NCBI RefSeq assembly: GCF_030272615.1
Contig: NC_081415.1
Location: 628,969,240-629,033,239, forward strand
Length of the DNA: 64,000 nt
Origin: Cryptomeria japonica
Taxonomy: Eukaryota; Streptophyta; Pinopsida; Cupressales; Cupressaceae
Direction: 5' to 3'
Positions 35,062 to 46,054 of the stretch are shown piece by piece. Each line of letters starts with the position of its first letter. Position 1 is the stretch's first letter. A program made the position numbers and the translations under genes. The notes beneath the pieces were generated by a model, which saw nothing but the letters and a program-made list of their open reading frames with translations, was not told the origin of the DNA and ran no database searches.

Positions 35062-36326
35062 TATAAAGCAGAAAATCGCGATCGAACCCTAGTTGCTCTC
35101 CCCTCTTCCAACTCCAAGGAGAGAGAAGGGAGATTCACTAGGGTTGATGATTTTCACTTAGGAGAGAGACTTTACATTCAAAAGAGGGGTTGAAACCCAC
35201 AAGATCCAATCCCACACAATGCAAGATTGGATGCTAAATGCGTTTCAAGGGTTAAGACAACAAGGTTACCCTCTTTTGTAAAGAATGTGCATAGAGGAAT
35301 TGAGCTAGAAATGCATGGAAAGTGAGAAAGATTCACTTATAAACTGAGATAGGGATACATTATGAAGCTGCGGACCTGGAATTAGCAGTGAAATGTTGAT
35401 GCGGCGCTGTCCTGCAAATTTGAGCAAAAGTTGTCGAGACGATGGCGCCCGGCGCCACGGTCCTCCGAAAAATCCGCGAAACGAAGGGGGATCTGTTCGT
35501 CTCTGCACAAGGATTCCAGATCTTCAATTTCAGCCGCGTACCTGCAACCTACACATAGAAAAGCGAAGATGATTGGGGGGTTAGGGATTAGGGGTTTGCC
35601 TTTAGCTCAAACCCCGGTTTTGGAATTAACCAAGAAATGAGCAAGTGTTGTAAATGTAAATGACTGTAAAACAAGTACTAATACCTTGTTCTAAGGATGT
35701 TTGTATCCTTATGTGCGAAGGTTTAGATGTTGTATGTTGTATGTTGTATGTTGTAGTATGTGATCTCCTCTTCAATGGTTGAATCCTTGTCTTGAATGCA
35801 ACACTTAGCCTTGAATGGAGACTTGAAATGATCAATTGCTTGAGTATAGTTTCCACGCCTTTTTCATCATGTATGTATCTCTATAAATGAGAGAGGAAAA
35901 TGTAGTTTATATACTTGTCAATTAGGGCTGATAGACTGATTTTCCCGACCTTAGGCCGACCAGGGAATGTAATTTCCAATTTGCAAACAAAAAGACCCGA
36001 GACCACTTAGGAGACCGGGCCCAAAATAGGACCCAGGGACGAGGGCGCTGGGCGCCATGGTCCTGGGGACCAGGGTGCTGGGCGCCATGGTCCTGGGGAC
36101 CAGGGCGCTGGGCACCCTGGTCCTGAAGGACCAGGGTGCTAGGTGCTCTGGTCCCACCTCCCGGGACAGCAGGGTGCAAAGGAGGTTCAGGCCAGGGTGC
36201 AAGAAAATGCAGTTTTCAGTGTCATAATCAGGTTTCAGGGTCTCCATTCAGGTTGCATGTTGCGTCGCCATCGTGAAGACCGAAATGCAGTCAAAATTGC
36301 AAGTGTCGCAATTTTAGGACGCTACA
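35062..36326 (-). repeat. GagC 3' LTR
   Basis: 1,265 bp. Contains a TGTATGT-type heptamer microsatellite near 35728-35755 and a GC-rich tandem array at 36037-36155. It ends in CTACA on the plus strand. Apparent long frames over the array on the minus strand are repeat translations, not genes. Confidence 0.88.
36037..36155. repeat. GC-rich 30-bp tandem array, four units (GagC 3' LTR)
   Basis: Units of 30 bp with the core CAGGGCGCTGGGCGCC followed by ATGGTCCTGGG. Part of each is self-complementary (GGACC/GGTCC and GGCGC/GCGCC). The other LTR has only three units (42669-42757). In an AT-rich surrounding this stands out. Confidence 0.85.
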
Positions 36327-37069
36327 TTTAGCTCCCACTTTAGCGGGAGTATGTATGCTCATACTTCCGGTAAAGTACGAGGAAACAACATTGAAAGACT
36401 TTCACCACGTCAAGGAGGCAAGACACACCAAGCCCCCAGTGGACTAAGGATCTTATGACTTCGATTAACAAAGTAAAAGGGAAGATCATGAGGGAGAACC
36501 ATGACTGTCAGTTGCAAGGTTCCCTCACTATGAGTCATGCAAGAAAGATATCAAAAATTTTCAAGGCAAAGCTAAATTTGCCAAGAAATTCTCAAGTATC
36601 TTGAAAAGATATGAACGGGATGTATGCCCCCCTATGTTAAAGCGATTGCACACGCCTCACCGGGGGTGATTGCTTTAAGGTAGTGATACATATAAGAATG
36701 AGAAAGGAAAGGAGCACGTTATCGCAAGGATTTAGCCCCCAAGTGTGAGATAAGCCCAAGGATAATAGACACAAAACACAAAGCACAAGGTGACTTCGCT
36801 TTCCTTGGGGTCAGTATGCTGTATGATAAGTCATGTATATATATCATAAGTATGTATGCATAATTGTTCTTCATTCCCCAATCAAGGAAGGTCACCTAGA
36901 AGAAGGGAACACATGTGTCTTTTGAGTCAACATGAGAGAGATTGAGAGATCTCAATGCTTTGCATCGTCCTCAAGTAGACAACACTAAGGACAATAAATA
37001 GAAGAATGAGAATAACATATAGAAGAAGTAACACAAGAGAGGAGGAGAGAATCTGCTATGCTAATGTAA
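36327..37069 (-). other. GagC 3' interior, noncoding
   Basis: A purine tract, AAAGTGGGAGCTAAA on the minus strand, adjoins the LTR at 36327-36341 and is the likely PPT. The rest is noncoding as far as I can see. Confidence 0.65.
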
Positions 37070-40000
37070 CTAGTCTAGCACGTCATCTACCCCCCGATCT
37101 TGCTGATCAATGTTTCGGGAAGGCAGGGAACATGCTAGAGGAGGAACATCCAACACAGCAGATGGAGCTATCACAAGATCCAAACAAGGGCTATGTTCAT
37201 GTTCCGAGCCACGTTGTTCTTGTCTAGGAGCTAGGATAAGTGCTTTAGAAAATTCGTTAGATAAATGGTTATCAATATCAACAAGTTCATATTCACTATC
37301 AGAAGCAAGAGAAGTAATATTTTCATCTATATCATCATCAAGATTTATAAAAATAGGATTTTTAACTCGCATAGGATCAAGACCATCATGCATCTTATGT
37401 TTAGGAGATTTAGGCTCAATGTCCGACTGAGGAGAAAATGGAATAATGCTTGTTGAAGGTGTTTTTGGAGATTGCAAAGTTTGAGAAGCAGCTGCTTGAG
37501 CTCTAAGATGACGCTTTTGTCGGCGTTCACGTGCAGAACGATTTCGTCTAGTCTTAGTAGGAAGTGAAGAAGATTGAGGAGGAGGAATGTTCTCATCCCT
37601 ATCACTTGGGTGTTTAGGTTGTGGTCTCTTAGGCTAGATAATAGGAGAAGAAGAAGGTCTCTTCTCTCTATAAAAGGAAGGAGGAGGAACTGCTCCATAT
37701 AAAGGAGGAATTTTTGGTTTAGAAAGAAGACCAAGTCCATCATGACGAGGAGGTATAGGTCTACTTTTAGGAAGTTTATTAGATATAGACATAGTCACAT
37801 CCATAGGGATGGGTTGGGAATCTTCTTGAGGAAAGACATTAGTTTTATCTTTCAAAGGAAGAACTTCCTTCTCAAGAATGATAGGAATGTCAAGTTTAGG
37901 TGTTCTAGGTTCACTTAAAGATAGGATCATATCTGTTTTCCACTTTTGATAAGATTTGAAAAGATGATCACTTCGCGGAGGAAGAGATTGGAATTGTTTA
38001 GGCCAAAAGTAATCAATAGGAACACTAGAAGTTCTTTCAGCTGGTTTAAAGAGACTATGATTGACAGTAACAACTTCACCATTATGGGGAAATTTCAAAC
38101 ACTTATGTATAGGAGAAGCAATAGCTTTCATGGAAGATAGCCAAGGATAGCCAAGCTTCACACGAAATTGTTCGGAAGATGGAATAATAGAAAAGTTCAA
38201 ATCAAGGGATTTGTTATAGACCTCAATAGGCAATGTAATAGAACCAATTGCGGGAGAAGAAAATGCATCAAATAGTTTCACAATCACATCTGTTTTGTCA
38301 TAGATCACTTGATTCAATTGCAAAGTAAAAAGAAATTCTTTAGTAATAACATTAACCATGCACGAAGGATCAATAAGCACTCCACGGCAAGGTGTATTCT
38401 TGACTTTTGCAACTATGTATAAAGGACCATCAGGTGCCCTAATAGTTTCACTAGAATCAAATGTGATGGAAGGTTCTTTAGGGTTTTCTTGCTGCTCTAC
38501 AAAGTTAATCACATTCGAAGCCATAGACACAAGACCATTAGATGAAAAAGAGGAATCATTAGTCTCAATCGCATTAGAGGTATGAGAAGGTAATGGATCA
38601 GTGAAAATCTGAAGATTTTGATTAGGAGGAGCTACAGATGTATTGCCTTTATCATTCACTCCAGAAACAGAAATAGTATTATTATCAATCAAATCTTGAA
38701 TTTTACCCTTTAAAGAAAAACATTTTTCAGTATCATGCCCAGGCTGATGATGAAATTGACAAAAGGCTTTATTATCAAAATAAGGTGAAGTAATCTTTGC
38801 AGGATCAATTTGCCTTATAGGAGGAAGAGTAAGCACATTTTGTTCCAATAACTTATTCATAATACTATGCAATGATTCATCCAAAGGAGTATACTTTCTT
38901 TCTTTCTTGAAAAATTTAGAAATAGGAGGCACACCTGATGCTGCATTCACATTGTTGTTGATGATGTTTTCATTGAATTTGATGGAATCTCTATTCGGTT
39001 TAAACTTCCCAAATGGTTGTTGACTGCTATCACCCTTATCACTCGGAGCCATAGGATGTGATTGTTCCATTTGACTCACAGTCAGTTGATAATTGTGAAG
39101 AGTGGCACACAACTATTGGAAAGAAGTAAACTCAGAAAACAGGAGTTTGTCTCGAATATCTTTTTGTAAATTAGAAATAAAGATTCTTTGAATATCATTG
39201 TCAGGCACTGGAAAAGAAATTTGAGCATACAAATGCTTATATCTACCAATGAAATCAGTCACTTTTTCTTTAACACCTTGTTTACAATGCATTAAATCAA
39301 TCAAAGTAACTTTAGGACTTATATTGTTTTGAAATTATTGAATGAAAGCATTTGCAAGTTGTTCGAAAGAAGTAATAGAATAAGAAGGCAACGAGCAATA
39401 CCATTGCAGGGCTTTGTCTCTTAATGTTCTAGTAAACAATTTTGCAAGCAACCTTTGGTCATAAGCAAAATCAGTACAGATTGTTTGAAAGGTCTTAACA
39501 TGTGTTAGAGGATCACCCTTACCATTATAAAGCTCCAAATGCGGAATTTCAACATGTTTAGGAGGAATAGCTCGAACAATGTCAAGAGAAAGTGGGCTCG
39601 CAACATCAAATGTGGGCACACTAAACTTAAATTGATTCATAGAGGCAATTTGTTGATGTAAAGAAGAGACAATTTGTGCAAGATTGTTAATGGTCGCTTC
39701 AGTCGAAGAGTTCATATTAGATGTGTTAGATTGAGATGGAGGTGTTATGTTATTGAAAGAAGGTAAAGAGTAAGGTGGTGGGACCCTATGATAATTAGTC
39801 ATAGGAGATGATTGGACAGGAGGAACACTACAAGGAGGAATGGAATGGTTAAATGAATTGCCCCCTTGCGTCATGTTCATTTGTGGTGATATAATAGGAA
39901 CACTCATTGAAGGAGTGAATGAAGAAGTTGGATTGAATGAAGGAAGAGGGTTAATTGAAAAAGAAGGATTGCCCCCATGACTGGTGATCACAGGAGGAAT

Positions 40001-40405
40001 GTCTTGTGTAGAAGTAGCCATTATGTTTGATGTAAAGGTAGGTATGCTAGCAATAGAAGTCATCAAAGGAATAGAATGATTGACTTGAGTAGGAGGTTGT
40101 GTATAACCCAAATTTTCAGCACAACTCTTCATAGGCATCACATTCAAACCCACAATGTGTGCAATACCACGCAAAATATCAATTCCATTCTTATCCCTTT
40201 GAAGCATACGTTTTAGACCCTCAATTAAAGGAAGAGCTTGACTATCAGGGTATTCTTGAGACATCCATTATCGAAAATCATCAAATTGGTTATCCAATTT
40301 CGAAATTTGTTCTTCAGAAACCTCATGGAGAGCTTCTTCATCATTAGCAGGATTAGAGGAATTACCCATGTCCTCGTTAAAAAGGCTATTCAAATTAGGT
40401 TCCAT
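37070..40405 (-). pseudogene. GagC gag-protease polyprotein
   Basis: One frame of about 1,111 codons from an ATG at 40403-40405 (MEPNLNSLF), broken only by four stops (near 40268, 39332, 39113 and 37631) and no frameshift. The N-terminal third is Pro/Ser/Thr-rich. Then a gag domain: HVEIPHLELYNGKGDPLTHV, LRDKALQWYCSLP and YKHLYAQIS. A zinc-finger-like CQFHHQPGHDTEKC motif follows at about residue 560. A protease-like domain has VLIDPSCMVNVI, where the usual D-S/G-G reads DPS, so it may be inactive. The C-terminal part is Pro-rich, then basic, then acidic. No RT follows. Related gag-protease proteins occur in Tat/Ogre-like plant elements. Confidence 0.8.
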
Positions 40406-40543
40406 CTCCTCGGTAATTAAACCTCGGAAAGACTTAATTCTACGGCTTCATCTAACGGGAATAGTGTAAGTAGGGCTTATTGTTGTAAAACTCATGCACT
40501 AGAGAAGGAGAGAAAATTTTGATTTTAGAGGTAGCAATTTTCA

Positions 40544-40705
40544 GTAAAATCAGCCAATCTTCTGGATTTAAGCTGTTAAATACAATCACGACAGTCTCCC
40601 GAAATTTTGGAAAAAAATGTCCGGGACCGTGGCGCTCGGAGTGCAACACGGTCCTTGCAACTTTTTTTGAAATTTTCAGGGATGAAAGGTATGATGATTT
40701 TAAAG
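40544..40705. repeat. GagC leader repeat, copy 1
   Basis: Runs from AAAATCAGCC to TGATTTTA and matches 41168-41325 with substitutions and small indels. Confidence 0.7.
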
Positions 40706-41167
40706 CCAATCTGAAAAAATTGAGTGATTTTACGATCTGTAGATAGGCCAAATTAAAGTTGCAATCTCAAAATTAAACCCTACCCAGATTGTCGAAAAAT
40801 GCAAAATTTGAATTTTGAAAAAGAGAGGGAAACTGAAATTTTGAATTTTATGATTTTAGAGGGAATGCCAAAAGCAATGCAAGTTTTGAAATTCAAAAGT
40901 TGACTCAATTTCACGCAAAATTCAATTTTGAAAGCGGAAATCGAAGTTGTTGTAATTAAGCACTTAATTTCAAAAGTCACAAAATGCAAGAATTTGAATA
41001 AAGCACTGAAATTTTTAATGAATGTTAACACACTTTTCAGATTTAGGACAATAAGAACACAATTTTGACACAAAATTTCAGTTTCAATGATTTTTGAATG
41101 TTTAAAAGCCTTAATCCAAGCAATTACAAAACCAACTTTGACTGTAATTTTGAAGGTGTTAAAATTG

Positions 41168-41325
41168 ATAAAATCAGCCAAAATTCTGGATTTTAGCAGG
41201 AAAATACAGTAAGATCTCGCTCCCGAAATTTCAGAAAAAATGTCAGGGACGATGGCGCTCGGAGTGCACACGGTCCTCGCAACTTTTTTCCAAATTTTCA
41301 GGGATGAAAGATATTGTGATTTTAT
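41168..41325. repeat. GagC leader repeat, copy 2
   Basis: Second copy of the leader repeat, in the same orientation, about 620 bp from the first. Confidence 0.7.
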
Positions 41326-41647
41326 TGCAAAATCCAAAGTTACAGCTGATTTGGAGATGTTTTGATCAGTGAAATTGTCAGTCAAAAGTTGAATCAAGAG
41401 GGTTTCAAAAATTAGGGTTTTGACACTTAACCACTTAATTTTTAAAATTAAAGCATAGATATGAATTGATAATTTGTAATAGAAGGATAGATCTGAAACA
41501 AGCATTAACATTTAAACATTTCACAAGCTTAATTACTAAAAAGAAATTTTAGGGTTTTTATGCAATCACCTCTAAAATTTTGCAAAAGATCAAACATGGA
41601 AATGTAATCAATTTTTTCAGATCTAAGCATGAAAAATCAGAAAGGAT

Positions 41648-41666
41648 GTTCACGTCGGGTTCACCA
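41648..41666 (-). promoter_or_regulatory. GagC primer-binding site
   Basis: The minus strand reads TGGTGAACCCGACGTGAAC three bases after the LTR end at 41670. It has the TGG start of a tRNA-complementary site. The primer tRNA is not identified. Confidence 0.65.
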
Positions 41667-41669
41667 AAA

Positions 41670-42928
41670 TGTAAAGCAGAAAATCGCGATCGAACCCTAG
41701 TTGCTCTCCCCTCTTCCAACTCCAAGGAGAGAGAAGGGAGATTCACTAGGGTTGATGATTTTCACTTAGGGGAGAGACTTTACATTCAAAAGAGGGGTTG
41801 AAACCCACAAGATCCAATCCCACACAATGCAAGATTGGATGCTAAATGCGTTTCAAGGGTTAAGACAGCAAGGCTACCCTCTTTTGTAAAGAATGTGCAT
41901 AGAGGAATTGAGCTAGAAATGCATGGAAAGTGAGAAAGATTCGCTTATAAACCGAGATAGGGATACATTATGAAGCTGCGGACCTGGAATTAGTAGTGAA
42001 ATGTCGATGCGGCACTGTCTTGCAAATTTGAGCAAAAGTTGTCGGGACGATGGCGCTCGGCGCCACGGTCCTCCGAAAAATCCGCGAAACGAAGGGGGAT
42101 CTGTTCGTCTCTGCACAAGGATTCCAGATCTTCAATTTCAGCCGCGTACCTGCAACCTACACACAGAAAAGAGAAGACGATTGGGGGGTTAGGGATTAGG
42201 GGTTTGCCTTTAGGTCAAACCCCAGTTTTGGAATTAACCAAGAAATGAGCAAGTGCTGTAAATGTAAATGACTGTAAAACAAGTACTAATACCTTGTTCT
42301 AAGGATGTTTGTATCCTTATGTGCGAAGGTTTAGATGTTGTATGTTGTATGTTGTAGTAGTATGTGATCTCCTCTTCAATGGTTGAATCCTTGTCTTGAA
42401 TGCAACACTTAGCCTTGAATGGAGACTTGAAATGATCAATTGCTTGAAGGAATGCTTGAATGCTTGAATGCTTGAGTATAGTTTCCACGCCTTTTTCATC
42501 ATGTATGTATCTCTATAAATGAGAGAGGAAAATGTAGTTTATATACTTGTCAATTAGGGCTGATAGACTGATTTTCCCGACCTTAGGCCGACCAGGGAAT
42601 GTAATTTCCAATTTGCAAACAAAAAGACCCGAGACCCCTTAGGAGACCGGGCCCAAAATAGGACCCAGGGACCAGGGCGCTGGGCGCCATGGTCCTGGGG
42701 ACCACGGTGCTGGGCGCCCTAGTCCTGAAGGACCAGGGCGCTGGGCGCTTTGGTCCCACCTCCTGGGATAGCAGGGTGTAAAGGAGGTTCAGGCCAGGGT
42801 GCAAGAAAATGCAGTTTTCAGTGTCATAATCAGGTTTCAGGGTCTCCATTCAGGTTGCATGTTGCGTCGCCATCGTGAAGACCGAAATGCAGTCGAAATT
42901 GCAAGTGTCACAATTTTAGGACGCTACA
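41670..42928 (-). repeat. GagC 5' LTR
   Basis: 1,259 bp. Matches the 3' LTR except for one GC-rich unit fewer (three at 42669-42757), a shorter heptamer microsatellite with an added GTAGTA near 42350, and an expansion of GAATGCTT units near 42447-42475 that the other LTR lacks. Confidence 0.88.
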
Positions 42929-42933
42929 CATAC

Positions 42934-43726
42934 TTGGCTAATATAGGCTCGGTAGGCTCTGTATGATCTTCTTCATCACTCAGTAACTAGATATTCTCTT
43001 CATTTTCTTCAACAGTCTTCTTGGTAGGACTTCTCAGTTGAACATAGAGAAATGCATCATAGTCTTCTAGTTCCTTGGAATTTCCTTCATCATTTCTTTC
43101 TGCAAATTCATCAATTTTCACATTTGCACTTTCTACTATTTTGTTAGATTATTTGATCAGACATTTAAATGCTTTGCTTCTAGAAGAATAACCTAGAAAT
43201 GTTCCTTCTTCACTCTTCTGATCAAACTTGCCATTTCTATCATCTTTGTGAACATAGCATCTACTTCCAAAGATTTTAAAATAACTAACAATAGGTTTCT
43301 TATCATACCAGATTTCATATGGTGTCTTCAAAGTACCTTTCTTCAATTGAACTCAATTTAAGGTGTAAACTGTTGTGCTTATTGCTTCTCACCAAAATGT
43401 TTGTGGCACTTTCTTTTCAATCATCAGTATTCTAGCACAATCCACAATAGATCTGTTTCTTCTCTCAGCTATTCCATTCTGCTATGGAGTTCTCGGTGTA
43501 GAGACTTGTCTTTTAATACCATGATCATTGCAGAATAAATTGAACTCATCAGATGTGAACTCTCCTCCTCTATCTGATCTAAGACATTTTAGTTGTCTTC
43601 CTATTTCATTTTCAACTCTTGCCTTGTACCATTTAAACATTTGAAAAGCTTTTGATTTTTCTTTTAAAAACATTACTAACATCATCCTTGAATAGTCATC
43701 CACAAATAATATGAAATATTTATCAC
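42934..43726 (-). pseudogene. CoB integrase, C-terminal part
   Basis: Catalytic core and downstream region. 43482-43703 holds DDYSRMMLVMFLKEKSKAF and CLRSDRGGEFTSDEF (second Asp). After a stop comes NGIAERRNRS with the catalytic Glu, then FGSRCYVHKDDRNGKFDQK in 43149-43346, and an acidic linker to RT. Its N-terminal half is at 50322-50450, beyond NA2. Several stops are present. Confidence 0.88.
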
Positions 43727-43731
43727 CATAA
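43727..43731. repeat. Target-site duplication of NA2, left copy (cataa)
   Basis: cataa lies before the NA2 LTR at 43732 and again at 50317-50321 after it. This marks NA2 as one insertion in the CoB integrase. Confidence 0.9.
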
Positions 43732-44523
43732 TGTTGGCATATGCATACTCCAATGAGACATTGTATGTGATTGAAGGTTTTGTCATTGATGGCAACCTTG
43801 CAATCCTATGGCACCGGCAAAGACATTACACTAACATCAGTAGATCACACTCAACACTGGCACTTAGGACACTGGCACCGGCACAGGAGAAAAGAAGTAT
43901 ACTAGCCCAAAGGCCGATAGGATTTTTGTTATATAATATTTTGTTTATTATTGTAAGCCGACTTGGCAAATTGTAAAATGACTCTTATATATAAAGGAGA
44001 TCATTATAGACATTTGTAGGAGAAAAGTGGAAGCGTTAAGGAAAATATTAGGTAGACCTAATGTGCGAAACATAGGTCAAAGGGTATATGTAAAGAATAG
44101 AGCAGGAACCGGTACTGAATCCAGCATTGGAGATGCTATTATAAAGCAGTACAAGTTATTGGATTAGTATAATCCTTATTTGTAAGTCAGTGTGACTTCC
44201 CATTGAGCAGTGAGCTCTAGGTAGTTGGCCTTCCTGCATGTGCAAGCCCCTATTGTAAGTAATATTCTCTTATTGGCCAGTGAGTGAATATTGTGGGTCA
44301 CAAATCCCACTGCGGTTTTTCCCACACTAGGTTTCCTCATTAAAATCCTATGTTATGGTGTACTTTTCATGTGGATGTCCTTGATTTTGTTTATTACATT
44401 ATTTCTTGCATACCAGTACACTGTTATATTATGTTCTGCATGTTTTAAGTTAAGAAATTCTAATTACCGATTAGATACTGATTCACCCCCCCCCCCCTCT
44501 CAGTATCTGTGGGACCCCTAACA
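43732..44523 (+). repeat. NA2 5' LTR
   Basis: 792 bp, TGTTGGCATATGC to CCCCTAACA. TATATATAAAGG near 43986-43997 is a good TATA box. A long C run lies near 44486-44498, longer than in the 3' LTR. Confidence 0.9.
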
Positions 44524-44525
44524 AT

Positions 44526-44537
44526 TGGTATCAAAGC
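44526..44537 (+). promoter_or_regulatory. NA2 primer-binding site
   Basis: TGGTATCAAAGC, two bases after the LTR; one mismatch from the initiator tRNA-Met site TGGTATCAGAGC. Confidence 0.85.
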
Positions 44538-44594
44538 TTGGTCCTCTATTTTCAGAAGCCTAACAGCTTGAGGAAGATCTTGACACCGGTAAAG

Positions 44595-45752
44595 ATGGAA
44601 AATATGATGAAGCAACTTGAAGGAGCTCTTACAGACTATGATGCAGAAAAATTGAAAAATATCAAACTAGAAGATGATTTAAGAGCAGCTCAGGACATCA
44701 TTTAGGCACTTCAAGAATGTTTTATTGTTGCAAGAAATAAGAGAAGAGAACTTTGTGAAAAATTGCAAAATGAGAATGATGAAAAGGAATCACTTAATGA
44801 TATGATAAGCAAGTTGAAACAAGAGATCATGACAACAAAAAATGAAATGTAGGATATGACTATGAGATTTTCCAAAGAGATCGAGGACAGGAAGAAGAAA
44901 GAAGAAGAATTGACTAGAAGACTAAATGATGCAGCAAATAAGAATACAAGACTTAGCTATGAAAATGACATGTTGAAGACAGATCTGATGCATACTCAGA
45001 ATGACTCAAATGAACTGATGAGACAAAAAGAAATCTTGGAAAGAGAACTAGAAACTGCAAATAAACACAAAGAAAAATTCAAGAAAAGCTTAGAGGAACT
45101 TGGCACCTTGCTGAAGAATCAAAAACCTAAAGGTGACACTTCTGGAATTAGCTTTGAAGTTGGTGAAAGATCCAGTACTGCAAATACTCAGGATCATAGC
45201 AAACCAGTAAGACAACCTAATGCTTATAAATTCAATGGTAAATGCTTTAACTCTAATAAGTATGGTCATAGAGAAAATGAATGTAGATCTAGAAATTATC
45301 AGAATATCAACACACCCACCGGTCAATGTTCTAAATGCAGCAAAGTTGGTCACAACTCTGAAAACTACAGAATGAATGTGAGATTTTATGTTTGTGGAAG
45401 ATTTGGACATTTATCTAATCAATGCAGAACACAAACCGGCATAGGTTATGGGAAAGCTATTCAGAAAAATAATGTAACTTTTTATGCATGTCACAAGATT
45501 GGGCATATTGCTAAATTTTGTAGAAGTAAAGGAACACCAATAGACAACAAAAGTGCTAGCTTGAAAGGTAAAGAAAAAGTTGAAGAGGTTAAGCAAGAAT
45601 TCTCAAAACAATGGATTAGAAAAGCTGATCTAAATATTGGGAATACTCCTCCACTGGTAGAACAAACCAATGCTTCACCGGCAGGACATAGTGATGCTTC
45701 ATCGGAAGGACAGAGCAGTACTCCACTGGCAGGAAGTTCTTCATCTAATTGA
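44595..45752 (+). pseudogene. NA2 ORF1: coiled-coil protein with four zinc knuckles
   Basis: 386 codons in one frame from the ATG at 44595, with two TAG stops (44703-44705 and 44850-44852). Residues about 1-190 are almost entirely charged coiled coil (e.g. RQKEILERELETANKHKEKF). Four CCHC-like knuckles follow at about residues 220-315: CFNSNKYGHRENEC, CSKCSKVGHN, YVCGRFGHLSNQC and YACHKIGHIAKFC. Three have lost or changed a Cys. The tail is Ser/Pro/Ala-rich. No capsid domain is seen. It could bind element RNA and form oligomers in place of a gag; that is inference. Confidence 0.75.
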
Positions 45753-46054
45753 AGAAAATTTCCTTGAGGGTTTGGCAATCTAATGACACATGTGCTAATT
45801 ATGCCCTCGGTTAGAGATAAGAAGTTGAAAATTACTTATTACTGGCAAACAATGTTAAGTGAATACTTAACCGGCATGCAATTAATGTGGTAGATGGCAA
45901 AAAGACACTATAAAGTTAAGGTTTTGGCTCCATTTCATTTCACTGAGATTTCAAATTTTTAGAGAGCACGAAGACTCCAAGCTAAGGCATTTCGAGCAAG
46001 AAGCAAGCACACTCCAAGCAATCATCCATCCAAGGCAGTAAAAGGTATTTAATC
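45753..46054 (+). other. NA2 spacer between the two ORFs
   Basis: About 300 bp with no gene. It includes AGATGGCAAAAAGACACTATAAAGTTAAGG-like sequence with a possible TATA box (CTATAAAG, about 45909), so ORF2 might have its own promoter. This is weak. Confidence 0.35.

Larger units (their letters stand above)
40406..41647 (-). other. GagC 5' leader with internal direct repeat
   Basis: A 1.2-kb leader without a gene. It contains two copies of a unit of about 160 bp at 40544-40705 and 41168-41325. Each has the core GGCGCTCGGAGTGCA between GGGAC and CGGTCC, a variant of the LTR array motif. Confidence 0.65.
35062..42928 (-). mobile_element. GagC: non-autonomous LTR element with gag and protease only
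   Basis: 7.87 kb, LTRs of 1,265 bp (35062-36326) and 1,259 bp (41670-42928), duplication catac at 35057-35061 and 42929-42933. One end has mutated from TG to TA. The interior of 5.3 kb has a PBS, a long leader, a gag-protease frame of about 1,110 codons and a 3' region. No RT, RNase H or integrase is present, nor an obvious scar of their loss. It fits the TR-GAG type of non-autonomous element, which uses enzymes from a partner. Confidence 0.85.

Noticed and set aside
35922-36247. Collagen-like open frames with repeated GPQDHGAQ-type units
   Set aside because: They are translations of the GC-rich 30-bp array in the GagC LTR, open in more than one frame, and have no counterpart of equal length in the other LTR.
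37006-37456. Plus-strand frames opposite the GagC gag C-terminus
   Set aside because: Overlap the long minus-strand frame that contains recognisable gag and protease parts.
43731-43976. Small gene at the NA2 LTR start (and 49529-49759)
   Set aside because: Lies in the LTR and is interrupted or shifted between the two copies; it is U3 sequence with a TATA box.
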